DNA from: Pisaster brevispinus
Taxonomy: Eukaryota; Echinodermata; Asteroidea; Forcipulatida; Asteriidae
Length of the DNA stretch: 64,000 nt
Reading direction: 5' to 3'
NCBI GenBank assembly: GCA_023634235.1
Contig: JAMKCF010000014.1
Coordinates: 496,001-560,000, forward strand
In this document: piece after piece, positions 38,917-49,433 of the stretch
Layout: the number at the start of each line of letters is the position of its first letter
How positions within the stretch are numbered: position 1 is the first letter of the stretch
The notes under the pieces: model-generated
The model's database searches: none
What the model saw: the letters and a program-made list of their open reading frames with translations, nothing else
What the model was told of the DNA's origin: nothing
Made by a program: the position numbers and the translations under genes

Positions 38917-39124
38917 TTCGCTCGTCCCCAGCGCCTTGCCTTAAAACCAAAGGCGCTGGGATGGGCAAACGTATCAAGCACGCTCATTGGTTAATGCACA
39001 GTCCCATCATGCATCACGCTCACACTGCAAGCACTGCACGCATGACGTACTTCCTGAACAAGAATCTGTGCAAGCTGATTAGCCCATCCCAGCGGTCCTG
39101 GATAGGCCGCTGGGGCCGATCGAA
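38917..39124. mobile_element. 208-bp TIR element with a 9-bp target duplication, in D
   Basis: Essentially identical to the element at 15274-15481, at the same site with the same CTTCAGCAC duplication (38908-38916 and 39125-39133). It is therefore one insertion later copied, not two independent events. Confidence 0.8.
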
Positions 39125-39365
39125 CTTCAGCACATGTTTTATAATTTCCCATAAAATTATGGGGGATCTCCGGGGGGCGGGCGGGGGGGGGGGGGGACAG
39201 ACCTTTCCTAGGAAGCCGGTGCTGTGTGGGCCGGTGCCCCTAGAAAAAATTGTTGTCGTTTCTGTGCAAAAGTTTAAGCAGGGTTTTTGCAAATTTATAA
39301 TCTGAGGCAAAAATTTTGCTAAAAAGACGAGTAATTCTTGAGATATGAATTTTTGAAAATGTAAA

Positions 39366-39580
39366 TTTCCGGTTTGAAACGGAAGTCAAGGTCAAATAGG
39401 GTTACGCTTTGTGAGACGTTTGTTAACCTTTTAAATACCTATTCGATGATGTGTAGATTGAAAATATCCATCATGTGATTTAGTCTTTAAAAAAATTCAA
39501 AATATTTTTTTTCAAATATTAAACAAGTTTGATAAAGTGTAATTCAAAATCTGATGACATCATCATGACATCATCAACTT
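39366..39580. promoter_or_regulatory. Candidate promoter module 5' of gene D
   Basis: The ETS-like inverted repeat at 39367-39384 carries one change (AAACGGAA), leaving a single CCGG arm. TCAAGGTCA is at 39386-39394 and the TGACATCA pair at 39552-39577. Confidence 0.38.
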
Positions 39581-40871
39581 TGTGCCGTCTTGGTATTGAG
39601 GTTCCATTGGCTGATGAGTTTCAATGTTCAACTCAGTTTCAATGCTTCAGATCAGCCTGGAAAATATTTTTTTTAAAGAAAAAAACCGAAGGCAAACTTT
39701 GACCCGTTTTAGTCTGACTGAAACTAAAGGTCATACATTTTGGGTGCTAACTTTTCAAACGCTGCCCCAGAGCGCCCTCAACGAGGAATATTATTTAGTG
39801 ATGAATCAATACTTTTGTGGCGCAAAGGCACTTGTTCTGTTTGCAAAATGAAAAACTTATTTCCATGGGGACAAAGATAACAACTTTATTTCCTCACAAA
39901 ACCTCAGATGTAAATCCTTGTTGAAATAATATGGTCTTGTTTTTAGTTTGTAGTGTAGGTTTGTTGAATTTTCACTATGAACCAGCATAAATACCACAAA
40001 CATCAATTCCAGTTCCCAAATTCTTTGAGTGTTCTTTATTATTTCGTAGTGAACAGACATACCTACAATGAAAATATAGCTTGATTGGTAGATAATTGAT
40101 CGACAGATAAAATTGCAAAAATAATCTATATAACTAAAAAATCCATCGTGTTGTTAACTTACTCTGGCAGTGCCCTGCATAAAATATTCCTAATGCTTTG
40201 CATTTTAAGTCGTAATTTAATCCTTTTTTCCCCAAAAATTTGCGAATGCAAATTATATAATTTTTTTACAAAGGTCTTTTTAAAAGATCACGTGGTGTGT
40301 TGCATTCTATACAAATGCATAATAATTTAGGGATTATTTAATCAGCACTCTGCCACAGCCCTCTGCCAATACAGTCAGAAAATTCAGACGATTTAATCGA
40401 TTCGAAACACTGCTAGGGTAAAGGATTTCTTGTAACTTAAAATTTTTCTTTACATAAACGGCAAGTAATAATTTGCCTGATTATGATTATGAGCAGCAAA
40501 AATATAATCAGTCAAAGTAGCTTTATAATGGACTATTACTAAGCCTGTCAGGGTGTGTGTGGGGAAGCATAGGGAAAGCCAACATTGTAAGAAGAAAAAC
40601 CTAAAAAAAAACATAACTTTGAAAGCAAACCCCCCCCCTCCCCCCCAAAAAATAACGAAAACATCAGGGGAGTACAGTAGACTCTCATTATAACAAGACC
40701 ACTAGGACTGGCCAAAATACATGTACCAATTTACAGTATTGTTGTTTACCCCCAAAAACTGGAAACACAATGCAGAAATGAGATTTTGGACTTTAGAATG
40801 TCCTCTTTATAAGCAGAATCTCTTTATAACAATGTTTATAACATTGGAAGTAGATAGCTGTCCCTCTTTGA

Positions 40872-40884
40872 CCAGTAGAGGGCG
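40872..40884. promoter_or_regulatory. CTCF-like motif in the 3' flank of gene E
   Basis: CCAGTAGAGGGCG, last of the four identical sites in the array. Confidence 0.35.
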
Positions 40885-41226
40885 ACATTCAGTCAGTAAA
40901 TAGGTTTAGCTTACGTTCACCAGATTCACGTATTAGGTGCATGATCACTGACTTAGCTCAATCTACTCGATGTTTACCATTTTATGACCACTTTGAGCGT
41001 AAGTCAGTGACCAATAATTCATTGTAACACATGGAAGATTCAGTTATAAGAGTTTTTTTTAAAGTAGTTCCAATTCCAAGTCAGACATTCTAATCAAGAC
41101 GAACCACAGCACAACCCATTAAAACCACCAACTCTATTTTTGTGGTAATCTAAATGTTTAATGGCTGCTCAATGTTGACCAATAGAGGGCACCGTCACTA
41201 GGCATGCTTTTGGTTGGAGTTCAGAG

Positions 41227-44200
41227 TCAGAGGTTCAAGTCAGGGGCTTGATCACTAAGTTCCATCCATTCATGAATTTTGTTCCTTTCAGTGCCCATCT
41301 GCTTTACCGTCTCATCCATGCGTCCATCAAAGAGTCCGAAAAGTCCTCCTGCAGAAAATTCAAAACAAATTCCTTCAATTTAAGATTTGAATCCCACAAA
41401 GAGAACACTACTTCAAGTGTTGAGACACTTTCTGGAGAGAGACCTCCTGTGCAACATACCCCAATACAACTTCTCATAATTGATGCATCCCTCAGGTTTC
41501 TGTATCTATCTTTCTTCCAGGAGAAATCACAAACAAATCTAGATACAATACATCTTAGATAGTAGCCATCTCTCCAAGAAAGAAAAACTAGTGCCATCAT
41601 CCCCAACCCAACCCTAAATTACTTGGCCTCCTGCATCTACCGCTACCCCACAAGAGACAAAGTAGTTCTCTGGCTAGTCTTAGGCCATATTTTAATTGAC
41701 AACTACAGCTACAGCTGTTGCTAAGAGTGTTTCAAACAGCTGTAGCTGCTGATTTGAGCACAGGCTTAGATTTGATTTGACTTTCTCACCTGTATGTATG
41801 AAAAGTATCTTGTTGCCTTTGAATAGTTCTGGTTGTTCCTTTGTTAGCCTAAGTAGATGATAGACACTCTTACCGGTGTACACAGGTTCAATGATAATGC
41901 CAGTCTTTGTACAAACCTCACCAACAAGATCTATCAATAAAAAATAGTTAAAATATAACAAAATGTCAGTGATGTTTGAAGCTTTGCATGGTGTGGATGG
42001 TAGTAAACTTGTGGGTACAACCATGTATAAATCTCTTTTGGGAGAAGTGATGGTTCTGAGAAGTACCGGAGTGGTCTCAACGTTTCAAACAGTATAATCT
42101 ACTCATCTTCAGAGGAGGTTACTGAGCTCATATAGAACTCAATATCAGCAAATATTTGGGTATACAAAAATTGCAAGAATTAGTAAGAACTCTTCTAAGC
42201 CTAATCTCGTTATTGAGGTCAAAGGGAGACCTCCCTGGCTCTAATAGATGTGAGTTAATCATACATGAACATTTCCATTGTTTGTCCCCAACGTTGACAG
42301 CCTATACATTCTATATATTTTAATTTCTTGAGATATGCCATACTTCTTTCCATCACCAACAATATTGATGCTAGCTTCCTCTTACTCATCTAAGTTCAAT
42401 TTGAGATGATAGTTAAGAAAACAAAACTTATCAAAGAGCAGTGTTGTAGACGAGACCACAATGTCCGAGACCGAGCCAGAGCCCAAGATCTCCCCTCCGA
42501 GATCGGCCTCAATACCAAGACGGTCTTGAGACCTATAACACCTTTAGTCACCTTGAGCATTCCAGGGCATTTACTGGCAGGCAAGATAACATAGTGTTCA
42601 CTATGTCAAGTTTTACACTGTGCATTGCAACTTCCAACAGAACCAAGTAGAAAAAGACTCTGTAAAATGACTTTATTTTATTCCTATTTCTTATTTACCA
42701 AGTTCCTCCGGAGTTGAAAGTCCGTAGCCTCTTCCTTTGACTCCATCCACTAAGTGGACAATATCTTCAGACTGCAGGACTTTACCGTTGCTGTCCTTAG
42801 CATCAACTTCCTTCAAGACGTCATTGATCTGTTTAGAGTGGAACTTCGAGTCATCTGAGACAATGAAGCCATGTACCCTGTGAGAAACATTTTTATCTTA
42901 ATATTAAGACAGGTATGTTTTGTTTTAAATGTCTGTCGTACACTGATTTATAATAAAGCACTCAATTTAAGAAGGCACCACAGGTTGGACACTAACCCAT
43001 AACCTTTCATATTAAAGAGAACTTTCTCAGTATGAACCTCTCACAGCTACTGTCACAACCCTCAAAGGACTCCATTGATACTCCTTGGAGAAGAGAAGCA
43101 ATTATGGCCAAATGCCTTTCCCAATTAGACAGAGCATCAGGTGAAGATATAGGTCTGTCATAACAAATTGACTGATGCTGGGTTGCACTTACTTCAGTCT
43201 TGAACCGGTGAGGTAGTTGGCAAGAGCCAGACCAGCAGTGGAACCACTGCTTCCACATGCAATGGCGATGTCTGTAAACTGATCTGCAACACCCTATGTC
43301 AAAATAAACAATAACAAAAACTTGTTGGATTGTTAACAGCAAAGTTGTACAAATTTTAAAACTGTATGGTAGAATATACCAAAACTATAGGATTCAAACT
43401 GCCTCTAGCTACCAGGCAAGCTCGGTGGTGTAGTGGTAAGACATCTGCTCCAGCGTGGAGACGGTTGTGGGTTTGAATCCCACCCGAGTAATATGCCTGT
43501 GGATTTTTCCTAGGACTTTGGGAAGCACTGATTTTACGGATGTTATGAGTCAACCTAACAACAAAAATCTATAAATCTGATGATTTCACCCGAAGCTAAC
43601 CCCAGGGCCCAAGTTCAAAGACTGTAAGCACAAAAATTTGCTAAGCACAGAAAAATATTGCTTAGCAGAAACAGGTTACTAGCCAAAATCACATTAAGAT
43701 TGCATTGTTGTGAACCACTCAATTTTTGCAAAGCAAAGGAATTTGTTAAGCAGTATTTTCTGCTTAACATCTTTATAACATTTGTCCCTGGTCAATGGTT
43801 GTTTAGCCGTGCAGTGCGATATTTACTGAGTGTCCTGATCAGACAGATTTCAAGCATAGATTTATGGGATGTGAGGTCGTTAAGATAAAGTCATATCATC
43901 ACCTGATCCAGTAGCTCCCTGAATCCTTCCAAATAGCCATATAGACCTACTCCTGTAGAACCCCCTATTGGTATTGGATAGGCACTCTCACCTGTCTCCT
44001 CTCTGTATCAATAAGAAATAAACAACACTGGGTCAGTACTACAACCAGGTCAGTACTACAACCGGGTCAGTACTACAACCGGGTCAGTACTACAACCGGG
44101 TCAGTACTACAACCGGGTCAGTACTACAACCGGGTCAGTACTACAACCGGGTCAGTACTACAACTGGGTCAGTACTACAACCGGGTCAGTACTACATCTG

Positions 44201-47200
44201 GGTCAGTACTACAACCGGGTCAGTACTACATCTGGGTCAGTACTACAACCGGGTCAGTACTACAACTGGGTCAGTACTACAACTGGGTCAGTACAACTGG
44301 GTCAGTACTACAAATGGGTCAGTACTACAACTGGGTCAGAACTAAATTTGGTCAATACTAAAACTGGGTCCATGCTAATATTTGGTCAATACTAAAGCTT
44401 GGTCAGTATTAACACTTGGTCAATATTAAAACTGGGTCAGTGCTAAAACTGGGTTGATACTTAACTGGGTCAAGCAAAAAATGGGAGGTTTTGTCACGCC
44501 AAGTGGCAACAGACATTCCAAGAAATTTTTCCTGTTTACAGAAGCAATTCAAAAGCAATACAGATTTGTTAACTTACTTTATTTTCTGTACCAGTTGATC
44601 CATGCGAGGTTTTATGTCTGTTATATATTGAGACTTCTTAGGTAGCAGGTAAACATGTGCTCCAATCAGACGGTTGAGAAACATATTAGCTGTACAAGTA
44701 ACTTCACTTGGATCCTGCACAAAAACGAGTTCAGTAAACATAGTTTTATTAGTGTGACCATCTTGTTTGTCTTCCATTCAATCAAATGTAACTCAAACTG
44801 AGGCTGGACAGAAAAATAAGTCTGGTCCCATTATAAAATGAGAATCAGAACTTTCACTGTCACCATGAGGATAGGGAACCAGACATAGATGACCACACCG
44901 TGATCAAAAAGCTAGTATAGTTGATTCAAAGAACATTCCTACATTTGAACTTACTGAGACAGGAGATCTGAGTAGAAGGTAGGGCTCCAGACCAAGCTGC
45001 CTTGTTGCTATGGCAGTAGCTCGACAATGATTTGATTGTGAAGATCCACATGTGATGACGGAGGTACAGCCTTGAATGATGGCATCAGCAAGAAGGAATT
45101 CAAGCTTACGAGCCTAAATGGGGAAAAATAAAAATTAACTCTTACATGAATAGAAAATTACGACATTTAATCCAAAATATGATGAGCCATCTGATGAACT
45201 TCATATATACCAGTCTCAAATGACTTGAGAAAGATTTGTGAGAAAATTTCCCCAAAAAATTTAAATTAAAATGTTGTTTCTTTTGCAAACTGTTGTCAGT
45301 TGCAAAGATTGTGTATTCTTTTCAGGTCGTTTCAAAGTCTCAGTGTAACACATCCATTAGTTTCATTACGAGAACTCAATTACAACCATCTAAACAATCT
45401 AATTAATTATAACGATGGTCTCACTGTGACAACAAATCTTTCAGCATCATCAAATTTCTTCACCTTGTTACCGGAGAGTTCACATCCTGTTAAGTCATCT
45501 CGTTTGATGTGGATTTCAAAATCGGCTGGGACGTTGGGAAGGTACCATCTCTGGATAGGGGTAACTCCATGGATTAGCTGTGATAAAAATAACAACCACA
45601 GGAGAATTTGAAAACGGTTGTCCAAGGAAAATTTTTATTAAAAAAGCCCAATTTCATAGAAATACTGTATCAATTCATTATGGCCTTTAAGATTTTCAAG
45701 TTTGTTTTTCCCAATTGTTTGTCAGTATCAAAATTGGAATGATGTTTGAAACTTTGCATGGTGTGGATACTAAGAACTAACTATTTGTAAAACTTGCTGG
45801 TTACAACTACAACCATGTGTGAATCTCTTTTGGCGAGTCTTAACGGCAGACGCTTCAAGTAGTGTACTCCACTCATCTTCAGGTGAACTGAATTAAATTA
45901 ATTTTGATATATTTTACAAAAATACATAGCTGACAATTCAGAGAAAGAAGCCCCCTATTCACTTCAACTGGTGACTGAAAATACATTGTTTTCGTCAGCC
46001 AGTATTGAAACTTGAGCAATCAAGAGACAGATATTTTGCACTAGACTGATCACTTTCTAAAAGGACATCTGTTACAGCTTCTCAACAGACTAACCTCAAG
46101 TGACTTGACCCTGTCGTCACAAAACACTCAGCTAGACAGTTATGGCTACATTATAATATTATAATCTATGGACAAAATCTGGGTCAACAGCTTTCACTGA
46201 TATTATTTTGTGCACAATTCTCGATAGTTTCTCCTTTGTTGTTGCATTGACAAAATTGTCCCACAATACTTTATTGAGAGAATCTTAGACAAACCTTTTC
46301 CAATTTCAGCGTTAGTGTTTGACTTAAAATGATGTTCATGGCAATTGCACAACAAAGGCAAAGTGCACATTGTACATTGTACATGTAGGTGGCATTTTAA
46401 ATTCTTCCGGAATTTCCTGGGAATGTGTGTTTCTAAGGAATGTGCTTTGTGTAAATACTAAAAAGGAATCTACATGCCAGACTAGGGCCCAATTTCATAG
46501 AGCTGCTTGAGCATAAAAAGTTGCTAAGCACAACAAAATTATGATTAATACTAGAACAAGGTTACCAGCAAAAATACCATTCATCATGTACAAAATGTAA
46601 CTGGTGTCCTGCTTAGTTTTGCTTAGCAGAAATATACTTAGCAATACTTTCTGCTTAAGCAGCTCTATGAAATTTGGCCATGAGCCAAGGTGAGTATTTA
46701 AACAGTTAGCTGGGCCCAATTTTATAGAGCTGCTTAAGCACAAAAAACTGCTAAGCACAACCAAATTTTGCCAAAATAAGATTACCAGTCAAACTACCAT
46801 GTAACATGTACAATTTGTGACTTGTAACCTGCTCATTTCTGCTTGCAGCACAAAATTTTTGAGCAATATGTTATGCTTCAGCAGCTCTACTCTATGAAAA
46901 ATGGCCTCTGGTTCTACAGCATAGCTCTGTGCGTACATTGTACAATCACACACTACACAGCACAGCACAGCACAGCATGATCTGGGGCTAGTGTTGCATC
47001 ATTCAAAAACCTGCATACAATCTTCATTTAACTCTCTCTCTCTGTCCTTGATATATGGTATTCAAATCAGATACCCAAAGGTTGGGGGATCAATCCTCTC
47101 TGATCTGACAAAGGCTAGGGTACAGTCATGTTGAGTCTATTGAACACACCATGGGTAAACACTTCTGTGACAAACAACATTCACGAACAAATAGAAAATA

Positions 47201-48141
47201 CGACACTTTATACAACACTGAGAGATAACACAGTTTATTCTGGTGTATCTGGTGTCAGGCTAAAGTACCAAGTCTACTGAAGAAAATCCTGTTTCCAACA
47301 AAAGATGTTCATTATCATATTGATTCATAAAAACAAATATATAAAAACATAGATAAAAACATCAATACAAATTACAATACAAACTTAATTTTTTAAAAGT
47401 GGGTGGTCTTCACTAATTTTTTTGAAAAGTGTTCCAGATTAAATAAAGGTTGTATATGTATGGCTTTAGTCAGACTGGTACCCCAAACAAAGATATTGAC
47501 AAACAGGGAAACAGCCAACATACGGCTAGATAGCTCAGTTGGTAGAGCACCGCAACGTTAATCCCACTATGGTAAATTTTTCTTTGTTCAACCCCAAATT
47601 ATTTAATATTTACCCAGTCAGTTTCCCTTTTGGTTAATTACTCGATAAGATTAAAAGGTATTACATTTTGAGGGTTATAAAAGTTTAAAGTAAGACAAGA
47701 TTAAGTACTTCCTCAATAAACTCCACATACCTTTACTCTGTACTTTGGATTCAGCTGAAGTTGTTTCATCCAATCTGCTGGGTTATATTGCAATAAGAAA
47801 TCTGATGGTACAGGAGCATCATCGCTTCCATTCTCTATCAATGGTGCGGTCCTTTTTGTTGTCTGTGTTTCCATTGCAGAGGGATTCTTTAATGACTTCT
47901 TCTGATGAGATCTTGTAGTTGTGAATTGCCGACTGCACTGCACCCAGCTATAATTGGTATCAAGGTTCAAGATAACACGACGTGAACTACACATGCCTCT
48001 TCTATTTAATGACTGTTTGAGAATACTCCCTGGGCAACATGAGCTCACTGCATGTTCTGAGTGAATAGATCCTTGGCACGATGCCCAGTAACAACTGAGT
48101 AAATTCTTTGTCTGGACAAATGATGCCAGGGATCTACCCAT
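41227..48141 (-). CDS. Gene E: long D-cysteine desulfhydrase-like enzyme with a likely mitochondrial presequence
   Basis: Coding exons (minus strand, 5' to 3'): 47731-48141, 45464-45577, 44955-45113, 44578-44714, 43903-44002, 43193-43293, 42699-42877, 41790-41930, 41227-41348. The frame gives 487 residues. An in-frame TGA at 48163-48165 supports the ATG at 48141 as the first possible start. Residues 1-89 are an extension absent from A-D and F. It is rich in Arg, Lys and Ser with few acidic residues ([25 protein letters not shown]), as expected of a mitochondrial targeting sequence. The catalytic part begins near residue 90; the PLP lysine should be Lys175 (CELSGNK). Exon 1 differs from A-D at 7 of the 48 shared residues, whereas exons 2-9 are nearly identical to them. 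Intron 4 has the minisatellite but not the decoy exon. Confidence 0.9.
41968..42120. repeat. Dispersed repeat in intron 8 of gene E
   Basis: GATGTTTGAAGCTTTGCATG through GTGTGGAT, ACAACCATGT, AATCTCTTTTGG and ACTCATCTTCAG matches 45737-45890 in intron 1 of the same gene. The extra block 41940-42600 is missing from the other copies. Confidence 0.6.
43416..43555 (+). mobile_element. tRNA-derived SINE in intron 5 of gene E
   Basis: Fifth copy of the shared intron 5 SINE, with CTCCAGCGTGG in the anticodon region. Confidence 0.65.
44030..44470. repeat. Minisatellite in intron 4 of gene E
   Basis: Same 17-base family, but one uninterrupted block without the embedded exon 5 copy. This probably shows the state before the decoy arose. 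Confidence 0.9.
45737..45890. repeat. Dispersed repeat in intron 1 of gene E
   Basis: Second copy of the element at 41968-42120, same strand, moderately diverged. Confidence 0.6.
46486..46679. mobile_element. Short TIR element, GGCCCAATTTCATAGAGC family
   Basis: Starts GGCCCAATTTCATAGAGCTG and ends CAGCTCTATGAAATTTGGCC, a long inverted repeat, with inner GCTTAGCA/TGCTAAGC words. About 194 bases, no coding capacity. It is the clearest member of a family seen several times in the window. Confidence 0.8.
46712..46906. mobile_element. Short TIR element, GGCCCAATTTCATAGAGC family
   Basis: Second member, only about 30 bases from the previous one; TIRs GGGCCCAATTTTATAGAGC and GAGCTCTATGAA-like GCTCTACTCTATGAAAAATG. 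Confidence 0.7.
47524..47560 (+). repeat. tRNA-like A-box fragment
   Basis: TAGATAGCTCAGTTGGTAGA has a tRNA D-arm look, but no T-arm follows. A truncated SINE in intron 1 of gene E. Confidence 0.4.
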
Positions 48142-48165
48142 GGTGTTAAGGTCAAATTCAGGTCA

Positions 48166-49433
48166 ACTTAAGTCTTGCCTTAAGCAAAGAAGTGGTGAGT
48201 GCATACAGTCAAGGTGCACATGGTCCCCTGATAGTAGCTATATCTGATGCCAGCTCCATCTGTATAATTTTGGTGTCCATGATGTGTCACCTAAGATTAA
48301 GAGAGAAATTAACATAAAACATTTTATTTCCTGTCCTAAATTGCAGCCAGTGTTACTATACTTGGGCTGTGTCTCTATCCTGGTTTTTCACCCATACTAA
48401 GAAACTACACTGGCTGGATGAGAAACCCCTCCCTACAGTCTCTGGTCGGGGAGGAGCAGGCTTTACATCATCCTAATCATTGGTCTTGTCCAAGTTGGCA
48501 GAGGGGGGTGTCCTTAACAAAACAAGACAATTCAAAGGGAAGGTGAAAATGACACTGGGGCAAGGGTTATGGGTGTCCATAACAAAACAATACAAACATG
48601 GAAGGGGTTAAAAATGGACACAATTAGTTTTAGTTTTTTTTAAAACTCCACCCCCACTGACTAGCTCTTTCCTCCATCCATGATCAAATCCCAGTGTCAA
48701 CCGTGGACTCAACCCTGGAGCTATACTCAACAATGATGATGACATCAGAGATGGATGAGGGTTCAACTGTCAACACTAAAAAGTAACAATAAGTAACGCA
48801 ACAACATTAAGAGCATTCAACAATGAATTAAATACTGATTAAAATATTGTGATGGGATCACGAGTTTCATATTTACAGCCTTCACAAAAAGGCAGTAGAG
48901 TACTATTTGTAGTTGTACTGTGTAAATAGTCTACAGTACTCAGGCAGTAGCTAGTTGTGGGCTACTCTGATGATGGAGGACTGTTTCTGACTAAAAAACT
49001 CATCAGTGCTCAACAACTACCTCGGCCTGTGTAAAGAGATGATTCCCATTTACCAGCTTCGTTCTGTTGTGACACAGCAGTAAAACAAATTTACTTCACC
49101 CCCGCTTCACCTACACCTAGCCCTACGTGGAGGCAGCACTACCAAACACTTAACGAATAATTGTTGACAAAAAGGTATAAATTGACCTTTTAGGCCGCCG
49201 CGGCCTAATGAATTTGTCATGCGACTAGTTTTTCTAGCTAGAGTAGTAGTATAGTATGCAGGTATAGAACGCGAACGGTAAGTGCTCGTGGCTAAACTTC
49301 ACTTTCAGTCCCTCCGTGAATTAAGCCGGTTCAGCACGTTGCGCAGACTACACACGTTTGAAGATTGTTTACAACACGACTAAGTAGCTGACTGATCAAG
49401 TTTACGAACGAAACTTCATCTATTTTTCTTCTG
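48166..49433. promoter_or_regulatory. Head-to-head intergenic region between genes E and F
   Basis: About 1.3 kb separates the two start codons. On the minus strand a pyrimidine tract and acceptor (AATCTTAG at about 48291-48298) suggest a 5' UTR exon for gene E. That exon would contain a short upstream frame beginning MDTKII. Near F there is a CpG-containing stretch with GGCCGCCGCGGCC (49193-49205). No TATA box stands out. Promoter assignment is by position. Confidence 0.4.
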
